A stretch of 64,000 nt of DNA from NCBI RefSeq assembly GCF_013608025.1, contig NZ_VDLV01000010.1, positions 119,537 through 183,536 of the forward strand, written 5' to 3'. Positions 1-10,036 of the stretch are shown here, piece after piece (position 1 is the first letter of the stretch; each line of letters starts with the position of its first letter). Source of the stretch: Pseudomonas brassicacearum subsp. neoaurantiaca (GTDB lineage Bacteria > Pseudomonadota > Gammaproteobacteria > Pseudomonadales > Pseudomonadaceae). Under the pieces are notes generated by a model, which saw only the letters and a list, made by a program, of their open reading frames with translations, was not told the origin of the DNA and made no database searches. The position numbers and the translations under genes were made by a program.

Positions 1-93
1 TCTTACGACAAACGCAGACAGCTCCCGGCTGTCACAGTCCCCCGACAATGCTAAGGTTCTGCCCTAGCTTTTGCATTTTCAAGGATGCCTTTG

Positions 94-3000
94 ATGCCGG
101 ACGCAACGTCCCTTAGCCCAGCTTTCATGGTGGTTCACGGGAATCGCCTTGATGAATTGCGCAGCCTGGTGATCAGCCTGATGCGGCGTTACCCGCTGGC
201 CCCTCTTGAAAATGAAATCGCGCTGGTACAAAGCAACGGTATCGCCCAATGGCTTAAGCTCGCGCTGGCTGAGGACCCGGAAGACGACGATAGCGGCGGT
301 TGCGGCATTGCGGCAGCCATTGATGTGCAGTTGCCAGGTAGCTTCATGTGGCAACTCTATCGAATGGTGCTCGGGCGTGACGAAATCCCTGCCAAATCCC
401 TTTTGGACAAGGCCCCGCTCACATGGCGGTTGATGCGTCTCCTGCCGCAGTTGATCGAACAGCCTCATTTCGAACCCCTGCGACGTTTTCTCACTCATGA
501 CGCTGACTTGCGCAAGCGGTACCAACTGTCTGAGCGTCTGGCTGATCTGTTTGACCAGTATCAGGTCTACCGTGCCGACTGGCTTGAAGACTGGGCACAG
601 GGGCGACACCAGACGAGAACCGTCCGCGGTGAAATCAAGCCGCTCGCGGCGGCCAATTGCTGGCAAGCGGAGTTGTGGCGAGCCCTGTTGGTGGATGTAG
701 GGGAGAAGGGCATGGCCCAAAGCCGTGCCGGTGTTCATCAGCGCTATCTGGAGTGCATCAACAGCCTGGAAGCCGCTCCACAAGGCTTGCCTGCGAGAGT
801 AATCGTCTTTGGCATATCGTCATTGCCCGCCCAAGTCCTCGAGGCTCTTGCCGGGCTCTCACGGTTTAGCCAGGTTTTGCTGTGTGTCCACAATCCATGC
901 CGACATCATTGGGCAGATATCGTGGCGGACAAGGACCTGCTGCGCCACCAATACAAACGGCAGGCACGCAAGCGCGGCATGCCCGAAGTCCTCGACTCGC
1001 AAACGTTGCATCAACATGCTCACCCTTTATTGGCTGCCTGGGGAAAACAGGGGCGCGACTATATCAATCTGCTCGACAGTTACGATGACCCCACGACCTA
1101 TCGCTCGGTGTTCCGCGAAGGGCGAATCGATCTGTTCAGCGACGGCCAACCCGCCACCCTCCTCAGCCAGTTGCAGAATGACATTCTTGAATTGCGTCCC
1201 TTGGACGAAACTCGAGAGCAGTGGCCGGCGGTCGATACCCAGGAAGATGAGTCCATCCGCTTCCATATCGCCCACAGCGCGCAACGCGAAGTCGAGATCC
1301 TCCATGATCAGCTCCTTGCTCAGTTCAGTAAGGATCCGACCTTGCGCCCCCGCGACATCATCGTCATGGTTCCGGATATCGACAGTTATGCGCCGCATAT
1401 TCGTGCGGTGTTCGGTCAACTTGATAAATTCGACGCTCGTTTCATTCCATTCACCCTGACCGACCAAGGCCAGCGGGGACGTGACCCGCTTCTGATCGCA
1501 GTGGAACATCTGCTCAAGCTTCCTGATAGTCGCTTTCCAGTGAGCGAGATCCTTGATCTGCTGGACGTCCCGGCGTTGCGCGAGCGGTTTGGCATTGGCG
1601 AGTCCGATTTGCCAACGCTGCACCGTTGGATCGAGGGGGCCGGCATCCGTTGGGGAATGAGTGCCGAACATCGTGCCGGGCTGGGTTTGCCAGCAGAGCT
1701 TGAACAGAACAGCTGGCGTTTCGGCCTGCGTCGCATGTTATTAGGGTATGCGGTCGGCAATTCGCAGGCTTACGAAGGCATCGAGCCGTATGACGAAATC
1801 GGCGGTCTCGATGCGGCGTTGATCGGTCCTCTGGTGGCGTTGCTGGATGCCTTGGAAGTCGCTCATCAGGAGCTCAGCCAGCCAGCATCGCCTCAGGATT
1901 GGGGCGCGCGCCTGCATGACCTGATGCAGCTGTTCTTCTTGGCGAGTAATGAACACGACGATTATCTGCTGACCCAGCTCGAAGACCTGCGTGAGACCTG
2001 GCTGGAAACCTGCGAGTCGGTTGCCCTGCACGATGAGCTGCCATTGACGGTTGTAAGGGAGGCCTGGCTGGCCGGGTTGGACCAGGGGCGATTGTCCCAG
2101 CGATTCCTCGCTGGTGCGGTCAACTTTTGTACCTTGATGCCGATGCGAGCGATCCCCTTCAAGCTGGTCTGTTTGCTGGGAATGAATGACGGTGATTACC
2201 CTCGAGCCCAACCGCCGTTGGACTTCGACCTGATGGGCAGCGATTATCGGCCTGGCGATCGCTCTCGGCGCGAGGATGATCGGTACTTGATGCTGGAGGC
2301 GCTTCTTTCAGCACGGGAAAAACTTTACATCAGTTGGGTGGGACGCAGCATTCGTGACAATAGCGAACGACCGCCATCCGTTCTCGTCGGCCAGCTACGC
2401 GATCATCTTGCCAGTGGCTGGCGGTTGGCGGATGACAAGGGAAGCCTTCTTGACGCACTCACCCAGGCGCATCCTCTACAACCGTTCAGTGCTCGCTATT
2501 TTTACCAGGACGATCAGCTATTCAGTTATGCCAGCGAATGGCGAGTGATTCATGAGTCCCAAGATCACACGCAGATGCCTCAGCGATTGGCCCCTTATGT
2601 TCAGGAAGAACCCTTGGGACTTGGTCAGTTGCAGGATTTCCTGCGCAATCCTGTCCGTCATTTTTTCAGCCAGCGACTCAAGGTGTTTTTCGAGAGCATC
2701 GAAGCTCCCTTGGCGGATGATGAGCCTTTCGTGCTTGATGCGCTGCAGCGTTACAGCTTGAGTGACAGCCTGCTCGAAGCCGCGCTCATTCGTCTCGACC
2801 AACCTGATCTTGCATTGCAGGCGCATGCCAAACGGCTCCAGAACAGTGGCCTGTTACCCATGGCTGGTTTTGGTGAAAGCATGCAGCGTGAGTTGATCGA
2901 GCCATTGCCTGACTTGCTCCAACGTTACCAGCAGCTTTTGGCGTTGTGGCCGAATCCGCTGACAAGCGCCGTACCCATCAATCTGCAATTGGACGATGTG

Positions 3001-3546
3001 AGTGTCGAAGGTTGGCTCAGTGGTCTGCACCAGCGATCTGATGGTGCGGTCTTGGCGATTACCGCCATCCCCAACAGCATCGGCTCCACCAAGACTCGGA
3101 AATGGCATCGCCTGATACGACCTTGGGTAAATCATCTTGTGGCGTGCGCCAACGGACTTTCGATGACAACCGCATTGGTCGCCAGTGATGACAGCTTGCT
3201 GTTGGCGCCGTTTGAAGAAGCTGTTGCGCGAAGACTGCTCGGTGATCTGTTGCAAGCCTGGCAGACAGGCATGCGTGAGCCGCTGCCGATCGCGGTGAAG
3301 ACTGCCTTTGCCTGGCTCGGTCAGAGCGATCCCGGAAAGGCCGAAGCGGCGGCTCGAAAAGCCTATGAAGGCGACGGTCTGAATTTCGAAGGCGAGCGGC
3401 GGGAAAGCCCGGCCCTGGCTCGACAGTTCGCTGACTTCGACGCGCTCACTGCAGACGAAACATTTCCCGACTGGTGCGATGCGCTTTATCGTCCGTTATT
3501 CGAAGCGTCCTGGCGTTCACTGGTCGATGAGGACGTGCGTTCATGA
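94..3546 (+). CDS. recC: Exodeoxyribonuclease V subunit gamma (RecC)
   Basis: RecC is the scaffold and Chi-recognition subunit of the RecBCD helicase-nuclease, which processes double-strand ends for RecA. The product is about 1150 residues, normal for RecC. It opens with the family block VVHGNRLDELR and has the conserved NGIAQWLKLALA stretch near the N terminus. RecC has a dead helicase-like core, so the absence of a Walker A motif is expected. I chose the ATG at 94 because AAGG at 81-84 lies 9 nt upstream; the in-frame ATG at 85 directly abuts that purine stretch. The stop overlaps the recB start (ATGA, 3543-3546), so translation is coupled. Gene order recC-recB-recD without ptrA is the Pseudomonas arrangement. 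Confidence 0.95.
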   Translation: MPDATSLSPAFMVVHGNRLDELRSLVISLMRRYPLAPLENEIALVQSNGIAQWLKLALAEDPEDDDSGGCGIAAAIDVQLPGSFMWQLYRMVLGRDEIPAKSLLDKAPLTWRLMRLLPQLIEQPHFEPLRRFLTHDADLRKRYQLSERLADLFDQYQVYRADWLEDWAQGRHQTRTVRGEIKPLAAANCWQAELWRALLVDVGEKGMAQSRAGVHQRYLECINSLEAAPQGLPARVIVFGISSLPAQVLEALAGLSRFSQVLLCVHNPCRHHWADIVADKDLLRHQYKRQARKRGMPEVLDSQTLHQHAHPLLAAWGKQGRDYINLLDSYDDPTTYRSVFREGRIDLFSDGQPATLLSQLQNDILELRPLDETREQWPAVDTQEDESIRFHIAHSAQREVEILHDQLLAQFSKDPTLRPRDIIVMVPDIDSYAPHIRAVFGQLDKFDARFIPFTLTDQGQRGRDPLLIAVEHLLKLPDSRFPVSEILDLLDVPALRERFGIGESDLPTLHRWIEGAGIRWGMSAEHRAGLGLPAELEQNSWRFGLRRMLLGYAVGNSQAYEGIEPYDEIGGLDAALIGPLVALLDALEVAHQELSQPASPQDWGARLHDLMQLFFLASNEHDDYLLTQLEDLRETWLETCESVALHDELPLTVVREAWLAGLDQGRLSQRFLAGAVNFCTLMPMRAIPFKLVCLLGMNDGDYPRAQPPLDFDLMGSDYRPGDRSRREDDRYLMLEALLSAREKLYISWVGRSIRDNSERPPSVLVGQLRDHLASGWRLADDKGSLLDALTQAHPLQPFSARYFYQDDQLFSYASEWRVIHESQDHTQMPQRLAPYVQEEPLGLGQLQDFLRNPVRHFFSQRLKVFFESIEAPLADDEPFVLDALQRYSLSDSLLEAALIRLDQPDLALQAHAKRLQNSGLLPMAGFGESMQRELIEPLPDLLQRYQQLLALWPNPLTSAVPINLQLDDVSVEGWLSGLHQRSDGAVLAITAIPNSIGSTKTRKWHRLIRPWVNHLVACANGLSMTTALVASDDSLLLAPFEEAVARRLLGDLLQAWQTGMREPLPIAVKTAFAWLGQSDPGKAEAAARKAYEGDGLNFEGERRESPALARQFADFDALTADETFPDWCDALYRPLFEASWRSLVDEDVRS

Positions 3547-6500
3547 GTCGGCAAACTCCGTTGGCCCTGGCCTTCCCACTGCGTGGCAGTCAGTTGATCG
3601 AGGCCAGCGCCGGTACTGGCAAGACCTTCACCATTTCGGCTTTGTACTTGCGCCTGGTATTGGGTCACGGTGGATCGGCGGCCGGTTTTGGTCGCGAACT
3701 GCTTCCTCCACAGATCCTGGTGGTGACCTTTACCGATGCCGCCACCAAGGAGTTGCGCGACCGTATCCGTACGCGCCTGGCAGAGGCGGCGCGTTTTTTT
3801 CGCGACGAAATTCCTGCTCCAGACTCGTTGGTAACAGCGTTGCGTGACGAGTTTGACGAAGGGCAATGGCCTGCCTGTGCCAACCGACTCGATATCGCAG
3901 CGCAATGGATGGATGAGGCGGCTGTTTCGACGATCCATGGCTGGTGCCAGCGCATGTTGCGCGAGCATGCCTTTGACAGTGGAAGCTTGTTTACCCAGAC
4001 CCTGGAAACCGATCACAGCGAACTGCTCGGCGAGGTGCTGCGCGACTATTGGCGGCTGTTCTGCTATTCGATGCAAGGCGAGGCGTTGGATTGGGTGCGT
4101 ACCCACTGGGGTGGGCCTGCGGCATTGTTGCCGCGAGTAAAAGGCCTGTTTTCCAACGGGCGTGGCAATGATGATGGGCTTGAGCCCGCGGAGCTTATCG
4201 CCGCATCCCTGCAAGAGCGCAGCGCCGCCCTGCTTGATCTCAAGGCGCCGTGGCGTCAGTGGGCGGTGGAGTTGCTGGAGATATGCCAGCAAGGTGTTGC
4301 CAATAAAAGTGTCGACGGGCGCAAGATGCAAGCCCGCTATTTTGAACCGTGGTTCCAGAAGATCACGGCCTGGGTAGAGGATGAAAGCGTTGAGCTTTTG
4401 GACATCGGCACGGGATTCACGCGGTTGACACCAGAGGGGATGGCCGAAGCCTGGAAGGGCGAAGTGCCAAATCACCCCGGCCTGGACGCGATGTCAGGTC
4501 TCAAGGCCGGCCTGGACGCGTTGCCGACACCCGATGCAGCGGTGTTGCAGCATGCCGCGCAATGGGTAGGGGAGCGCTTCGAGGCGGAAAAGCGTCGCCG
4601 AGCGGAAATGGGCTTCGACGATATGTTGTTGCGTCTGGACGCGGCGCTGCAGGCTGAAGGCGGGGAACGTCTGGCGAGTGTGATTCGTGAGCAGTTTCCG
4701 GTCGCTCTGATCGATGAGTTCCAGGACACCGACCCGGTCCAGTACCGGATATTCGAAAGTATTTATCGCATCAAGGACAACGATCCCGAAACAGGGCTGT
4801 TCCTGATCGGCGACCCGAAACAGGCCATTTATGCTTTCCGGGGGGCCGACATTTATACCTACCTGCGCGCCCGGGAAGCCACTGCCGGCAGGCTGCATAC
4901 GCTGGGAACGAACTTCCGTTCCAGCCATGCCATGGTCGGCGCCGTGAACCATATTTTCCAGAACGCGGAAACCCGTCCAAAAGGGCGCGGGGCTTTCCTG
5001 TTCCGAGAACCCTCGGGGGAAAATCCGGTACCGTTCCTCGCGGTGGGATCCCAAGGACGAAAGGAATCCTTGCTGATCGCAGGACAAACCGTCCCCGCAT
5101 TGAATGTCTGGCACCTGGCGTCGGACCAACCACTCTCTGGCGCAATGTATCGGCAACACATGGCTGCTACCTGCGCCACTGAGATCACGGCGCTGCTCAA
5201 CGGCGGCCAATCGGGGCGTGATGGGTTTGTCATTGATGGGGAAGTGGTGCGTGGGCTGCTGCCGGCGGATATCGCCATTCTGGTTCGCGATGGCAAGGAA
5301 GCGCAGGCCGTGCGCGGCGAGTTGTCTGCACGAGGCGTACGTAGCGTCTACCTGTCCGACAAGGATTCGGTGTTTGCCGCGCAAGAAGCACGGGACTTGC
5401 TGACTTGGCTGAAGGCATGCGCCGAGCCGGATGACGAACGCCCATTGCGAGCGGCACTGGCCAGTATCACATTGAATTTGCCGCTGACGGAGCTGGAGCG
5501 CCTGAATCAGGATGAGCTGGCATGGGAAAGTCGCGTCATGCAGTTTCGTGGGTATCGGCAGGTCTGGCGTACCCAGGGTGTGCTGCCGATGTTGCGGCGC
5601 CTGCTGCACGATTTCAAATTGCCCCAGGCCTTGATGACGCGGAACGACGGGGAGCGGGTGCTGACCAATTTGCTGCATCTATGCGAACTGTTGCAGCAGG
5701 CTGCCGTCGAGCTGGATGGCGAGCAGGCACTGATTCGGTATCTATCCGAGCATCTGGCGTTGACCGGGCAGGCCGGAGAAGAACAGATCCTGCGCCTGGA
5801 AAGCGATGAGCAGTTGGTCAAGGTGGTGACGATTCACAAGTCCAAGGGACTCGAATATCCGTTGGTCTTCCTGCCGTTCATTTGCTCGACGAAACCGGTG
5901 GACGGCAGCCGATTGCCTTTGCATTACCACGACGAAGCCCGCCAGGCGCAAATCAGTCTCACGCCTACCCCCGAATTGATCGCCAAGGCCGATGATGAAC
6001 GCCTGGCCGAAGACCTGCGCCTCCTGTATGTGGCGCTGACTCGCGCCCAGCATGCCTGCTGGCTGGGTGTCGCCGATCTCAAGCGTGGCAGCAACAGCCG
6101 CTCGATCCTGCACCTGTCAGCGCTGGGTTATCTATTGAGCGGTGGCGCACCGCTCACGGAGTCGGTGGCGTTGCGGCAATGGCTGGAAGATTTGCAACAA
6201 GGCAGCCAAGCGGTGAGCTGCCAGGAGATGCCCCAGGCCAACGATGACCACTACCGGCCTGCCCAAAACGAAGCGGTGTTGCGCGCACCTTTGTTGCCGG
6301 CACGCAAAGCCAGCGAGAATTGGTGGATCGCTTCCTACAGCGCATTGCGCCTGGGCGAAACGCTTAGCGCGGGCGGTGACACCGCACCGGAAAATCCACA
6401 GGCGCAGAAACAGTTCGATGACGAGCGTCTTGACCCGGATGCCCCCAGGGAAGTGGTTGCCGTCGGCGGCGACATCCATCGCTTTCCACGTGGCCCGAAC

Positions 6501-7232
6501 CCGGGCACGTTCCTGCACGGTCTTCTGGAATGGTCGGCCAGGGAAGGATTTACCACCACACCAGCGGTAATCGAGGATGCTATTGCCCGACGTTGCAACC
6601 GCCGAGGCTGGAAAGGCTGGATCACCACGCTAGGCGACTGGTTGCAGCACCTGATTACAACACCCTTGCATATCGGTGGCGGCCAGGCTCCGGTGTTGTT
6701 GACGCACCTGACTCGGTTCCAGGTCGAAATGGAGTTCTGGTTCGCCAGTCACAAAGTCGATGTGCTCAAGCTTGACGAACTCGTCTGCCGATTCACCCAT
6801 GGCGGCGTGGCTCGTATCGCGGCGGAGCCGGTGTTGCTCAACGGCATGTTCAAGGGTTTCATCGACTTGACCTTCGAACATGACGGTCGGTACTACGTGG
6901 CTGATTACAAGTCCAACTGGCTGGGGGCTGATGACACGGCCTACACCGTGCAGGCGATGGAACAATCGATCCTGGATAATCGCTACGACTTGCAATACGT
7001 CCTGTACCTGTTGGCACTGCATCGCCAGCTCAAGGCGCGCTTGCCCGATTATGACTACGACCGGCATGTCGGCGGAGCGCTGTATATATTCTTGCGTGGT
7101 ACGCGCGCAGCCAGCCAAGGCGTGTATTTCACCAAGCCCCCACGAGCGTTGATCGAACAACTCGATCGCCTGTTCCAAGGGGCACCCGAACCCAAGGCCG
7201 AACCGGCGTGGGTACAGGGAGAGCTGTTATGA
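3543..7232 (+). CDS. recB: Exodeoxyribonuclease V subunit beta (RecB)
   Basis: RecB is the 3'-5' SF1 helicase and the only nuclease subunit of RecBCD. The 1229-residue product shows Walker A EASAGTGKT (Lys about 27), TFTDAATKELRDR, the Walker B block LIDEFQDTDPVQY near residue 390, the helicase block VVTIHKSKGLEYP and the RecB-type nuclease motif VADYKSNWLG near residue 1120, whose Asp and Lys are the metal-binding and catalytic residues. Length matches full-size RecB, so helicase and nuclease domains both look intact. It overlaps recC by 4 nt at its start and recD by 4 nt at its end. Confidence 0.97.
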   Translation: MSRQTPLALAFPLRGSQLIEASAGTGKTFTISALYLRLVLGHGGSAAGFGRELLPPQILVVTFTDAATKELRDRIRTRLAEAARFFRDEIPAPDSLVTALRDEFDEGQWPACANRLDIAAQWMDEAAVSTIHGWCQRMLREHAFDSGSLFTQTLETDHSELLGEVLRDYWRLFCYSMQGEALDWVRTHWGGPAALLPRVKGLFSNGRGNDDGLEPAELIAASLQERSAALLDLKAPWRQWAVELLEICQQGVANKSVDGRKMQARYFEPWFQKITAWVEDESVELLDIGTGFTRLTPEGMAEAWKGEVPNHPGLDAMSGLKAGLDALPTPDAAVLQHAAQWVGERFEAEKRRRAEMGFDDMLLRLDAALQAEGGERLASVIREQFPVALIDEFQDTDPVQYRIFESIYRIKDNDPETGLFLIGDPKQAIYAFRGADIYTYLRAREATAGRLHTLGTNFRSSHAMVGAVNHIFQNAETRPKGRGAFLFREPSGENPVPFLAVGSQGRKESLLIAGQTVPALNVWHLASDQPLSGAMYRQHMAATCATEITALLNGGQSGRDGFVIDGEVVRGLLPADIAILVRDGKEAQAVRGELSARGVRSVYLSDKDSVFAAQEARDLLTWLKACAEPDDERPLRAALASITLNLPLTELERLNQDELAWESRVMQFRGYRQVWRTQGVLPMLRRLLHDFKLPQALMTRNDGERVLTNLLHLCELLQQAAVELDGEQALIRYLSEHLALTGQAGEEQILRLESDEQLVKVVTIHKSKGLEYPLVFLPFICSTKPVDGSRLPLHYHDEARQAQISLTPTPELIAKADDERLAEDLRLLYVALTRAQHACWLGVADLKRGSNSRSILHLSALGYLLSGGAPLTESVALRQWLEDLQQGSQAVSCQEMPQANDDHYRPAQNEAVLRAPLLPARKASENWWIASYSALRLGETLSAGGDTAPENPQAQKQFDDERLDPDAPREVVAVGGDIHRFPRGPNPGTFLHGLLEWSAREGFTTTPAVIEDAIARRCNRRGWKGWITTLGDWLQHLITTPLHIGGGQAPVLLTHLTRFQVEMEFWFASHKVDVLKLDELVCRFTHGGVARIAAEPVLLNGMFKGFIDLTFEHDGRYYVADYKSNWLGADDTAYTVQAMEQSILDNRYDLQYVLYLLALHRQLKARLPDYDYDRHVGGALYIFLRGTRAASQGVYFTKPPRALIEQLDRLFQGAPEPKAEPAWVQGELL

Positions 7233-9325
7233 GTCGTTCTTTTGCCGATCTGCTCCCCAAACCGTCCGAAGACGAGAGCCTGGCCAACCTTGCGCCGCTG
7301 AGTCAGGCGAGTGATCTGTTGCTGCTGCTCACGCGTTGGGTGGAGCGCGGCTGGCTTCGAGCCTTGGACAAGGCGTTCGTCGCATTCCTCCATGAGCTGG
7401 AGCCCAACGATGATCCGCTGGTACTGCTCGCCGCGGCTCTGACCAGCCATCAACTGGGTCATGGGCACGTCTGCCTGGATCTTTTCGAGACACTCAGCGA
7501 GCCGGATTTCGCATTGTCGCTTCCTCCCGAGGGCGACGTTCAGACAGGCGCAACGTTGTTGCCGTCGCAGATATTGCAAGCGCTGGACGCTGCCCATTGG
7601 TGCAAGGTCCTGGCATCCAGCCGCCTGGTGGCCCTGGCGGTCGACATGACTGAAGAGGCGCAGCAGCGGCCGTTGGTACTGTCGGGCAAACGCCTCTATC
7701 TGCGCCGTTACTGGGCCTATGAACGGCGGATCGATGAAGCGTTGCGTCAACGGCTGGCCGATCATGGCGCAGCGCCCGATGACCTGCGCGAACGCCTTGC
7801 GGGATTGTTCGGAGTGGCCAGCGCCACAGGTCCGATCGACTGGCAGAAGCTGGCCTGCGCGCTGGCGACCCGGAGCGCCTTCAGCATCGTGACTGGCGGC
7901 CCGGGCACCGGCAAGACCACCACGGTGGTGCGCCTGCTTGCCTTGTTGCAGGCGCCGGCTGTCGAGGCTGGGAAACCGCTGCGTATTCGCCTGGCCGCGC
8001 CCACGGGCAAGGCAGCGGCGCGCTTGACCGAGTCCATCAGCCAGCAGGTCCGGACGCTGGATGTGACCGATGGCGTACGCGAGCGCATTCCCTGCGATGT
8101 CACCACCGTCCATCGTTTGCTGGGCAGCCGCCCCGGCACTCGGCATTTTCGCCATCATCGGGGCAATCGCTTGCCACTGGATGTGCTGGTGGTTGATGAA
8201 GCGTCGATGATCGACCTGGAAATGATGGCGAATTTGCTGGATGCACTGCCGCCTCATGCGCGGCTGGTGCTGCTGGGAGACAAGGACCAGTTGGCGTCGG
8301 TCGAGGCTGGCGCCGTGCTGGGGGATCTATGTCGGGATGCCGAGGAGGGCTGGTATAGCCCGCAGACCCTGGCTTGGCTCGAGTCCGTCAGCGGCGAGAA
8401 CCTGGCGGCCAGCGACCTGAAGCAGGACCTCGAGGGGGCTCATCCCCTGGCCCAGCAAGTCGTCATGCTCAGGCATTCCCGGCGCTTTGGCGAAGGCAGC
8501 GGCATTGGGCAATTGGCCCGCAGCGTGAATCAGCAGCAGCCGGAGAAAGCCCGTCAGCTACTGCGGGGTGGTCAATATGCGGACCTGTTTTCCCTTGCGC
8601 TCAAAAGCGAGCATGACGGAGTGCTGGAGCGCTTTCTGCTCGATGGCCAAGCAGATGGCCCGCAAGGGTATCGGCATTACCTGAACCTGTTGCGGCAACG
8701 GCGCCCGGACATTTCTCGTCCATTGGAAGACAGTTGCTGGACGGATTGGGCCAGGGATGTCCTGGCGGCATTCGATGAGTTCCAGTTGCTCTGTGCCGTG
8801 CGCAAAGGCCCGTGGGGTGTCGAGGGGCTGAATCAGCGGATCACGGCTGCGTTGCTCAAGGCTCGTTTGATCGACAACGATCACCTCTGGTACGAGGGGC
8901 GTCCGGTACTGATGACTCGCAACGACTACGGGCTCGGGTTGATGAACGGCGATATTGGCATCGCCCTCAAGCTGCCTGAGCGTGAAGGGCCTGAGGCGGG
9001 CAGGCAGGTGTTGAGAGTCGCCTTCCCTCGCAACGATGGCCAAGGTGGCGTGCGTTTTGTCCTCCCCAGTCGCCTGAATGATGTGGAAACGGTGTACGCC
9101 ATGACGGTGCACAAATCCCAAGGCTCGGAGTTCACCCACACGGCGCTCATCCTTCCCGATGCGTTGAACCCTGTGTTGACCAAGGAACTGGTATACACGG
9201 CGATTACCCGGGGCAAGCAATGGTTCAGTCTCATAGAACCGAGGGCCGGGGTATTCGAGGAGGCCGTGCGCCGCAAGGTCAAGCGCCTGAGCGGGTTGAT
9301 GTTGGAATGGGAGCAGAGTGGCTGA
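7229..9325 (+). CDS. recD: Exodeoxyribonuclease V subunit alpha (RecD)
   Basis: RecD is the 5'-3' SF1B helicase motor of RecBCD. The 698-residue protein has Walker A GGPGTGKTTT (around residues 222-231), APTGKAAARL, Walker B VVDEASMIDLEMM, LLGDKDQL and the C-terminal helicase motif TVHKSQGSEF. I chose the ATG at 7229 because it makes the ATGA overlap with the recB stop; an upstream in-frame start at 7208 would lie inside recB with no better ribosome site. It is the last gene of the recCBD operon; 138 nt without a clear feature follow before yfiR. Confidence 0.96.
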   Translation: MSRSFADLLPKPSEDESLANLAPLSQASDLLLLLTRWVERGWLRALDKAFVAFLHELEPNDDPLVLLAAALTSHQLGHGHVCLDLFETLSEPDFALSLPPEGDVQTGATLLPSQILQALDAAHWCKVLASSRLVALAVDMTEEAQQRPLVLSGKRLYLRRYWAYERRIDEALRQRLADHGAAPDDLRERLAGLFGVASATGPIDWQKLACALATRSAFSIVTGGPGTGKTTTVVRLLALLQAPAVEAGKPLRIRLAAPTGKAAARLTESISQQVRTLDVTDGVRERIPCDVTTVHRLLGSRPGTRHFRHHRGNRLPLDVLVVDEASMIDLEMMANLLDALPPHARLVLLGDKDQLASVEAGAVLGDLCRDAEEGWYSPQTLAWLESVSGENLAASDLKQDLEGAHPLAQQVVMLRHSRRFGEGSGIGQLARSVNQQQPEKARQLLRGGQYADLFSLALKSEHDGVLERFLLDGQADGPQGYRHYLNLLRQRRPDISRPLEDSCWTDWARDVLAAFDEFQLLCAVRKGPWGVEGLNQRITAALLKARLIDNDHLWYEGRPVLMTRNDYGLGLMNGDIGIALKLPEREGPEAGRQVLRVAFPRNDGQGGVRFVLPSRLNDVETVYAMTVHKSQGSEFTHTALILPDALNPVLTKELVYTAITRGKQWFSLIEPRAGVFEEAVRRKVKRLSGLMLEWEQSG

Positions 9326-9463
9326 TCGATCAGCTTTCACCTTTGATGCTTCGATCGCGGTTCCGCCTGTTTTTTGTCGAAAAGCGCCGCAAGGCACTGG
9401 TCTCGCTGGCTTTTTGACACTGTGTTATCGTTTCGGCTCTTATCTAACCAGGGATCATCCAGG

Positions 9464-10036
9464 ATGGTGGCAGTTCGGGGGGCAGCGTGCAGCAAGGACT
9501 GGAAGCCTCATGTGCTGGCCGGCTTCCTGTGGCTGCTGTCATTCGTGGTGGTCGCCCAAGAACAGGCAATCCCCGACCGCGCCGACCAGCGCGCCGAAGC
9601 GGTCACCCAGGTTGTGCTGGGTATCCTCAGCTATGCCCGTTGGCCTGTGGAGCCGACACAATTACAGCTCTGCATCGTCGGTCCGACTCAATACACCGAT
9701 GTGCTTGTCAAAGGTACGACCCAGGCCACGGGCCGACCGGTGTCCGTACAACGGGTGCTGGCAGATCATCCTGGCATCGCCGATGACTGCAACGCCGTCT
9801 ACATTGGCAGGCTGACCAATGATGAACGCTCACGCCTGTTCACTTCATTGATAGGCAAACCTGTGTTGAGCATCAGCGAAGGGGGCGATCAATGCACCGT
9901 AGGCAGTCTGTTCTGCTTGCGGGTAGGCGATGAGCAAGTGTCGTTCGAGGTCAACCTTGATTCGGTGGCGCGCAGTGGCGTGCGAATTCATCCGAGCGTT
10001 CTCCAGCTTTCACGTCGCAGGCCGGTCGCCCCATGA
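9464..10036 (+). CDS. yfiR: YfiR family periplasmic repressor of YfiN
   Basis: YfiR is a periplasmic protein that holds the membrane cyclase YfiN inactive until redox or envelope stress, or capture by YfiB, releases it. The product (190 residues from the ATG at 9464) has a hydrophobic secretion signal (HVLAGFLWLLSFVVVA) and then the YfiR/DUF4154 pattern: YARWP, LCIVG, VYIGRL, PVLSISEG and cysteine-containing segments (about 65, 110, 145 and 150) consistent with the family's disulfides. A frame with no stop continues upstream to 9374, but the signal peptide places the start at 9464. Its TGA overlaps the yfiN ATG (10033-10036). Identification rests on motifs plus the yfiR-yfiN-yfiB order. Confidence 0.9.
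   Translation: MVAVRGAACSKDWKPHVLAGFLWLLSFVVVAQEQAIPDRADQRAEAVTQVVLGILSYARWPVEPTQLQLCIVGPTQYTDVLVKGTTQATGRPVSVQRVLADHPGIADDCNAVYIGRLTNDERSRLFTSLIGKPVLSISEGGDQCTVGSLFCLRVGDEQVSFEVNLDSVARSGVRIHPSVLQLSRRRPVAP

Noticed and set aside
1..93. Promoter of recC
   Set aside because: No convincing -35/-10 pair could be singled out in the 93 nt available, so none is reported.
4494..5678. Minus-strand frame of about 394 codons opposite recB
   Set aside because: recB motifs are intact on the plus strand and the antisense product has no recognisable domain.
9322..9336. CTGATCGATCAG palindrome at the end of recD as a terminator
   Set aside because: The stem is short, overlaps the recD stop codon and has no T-tract.
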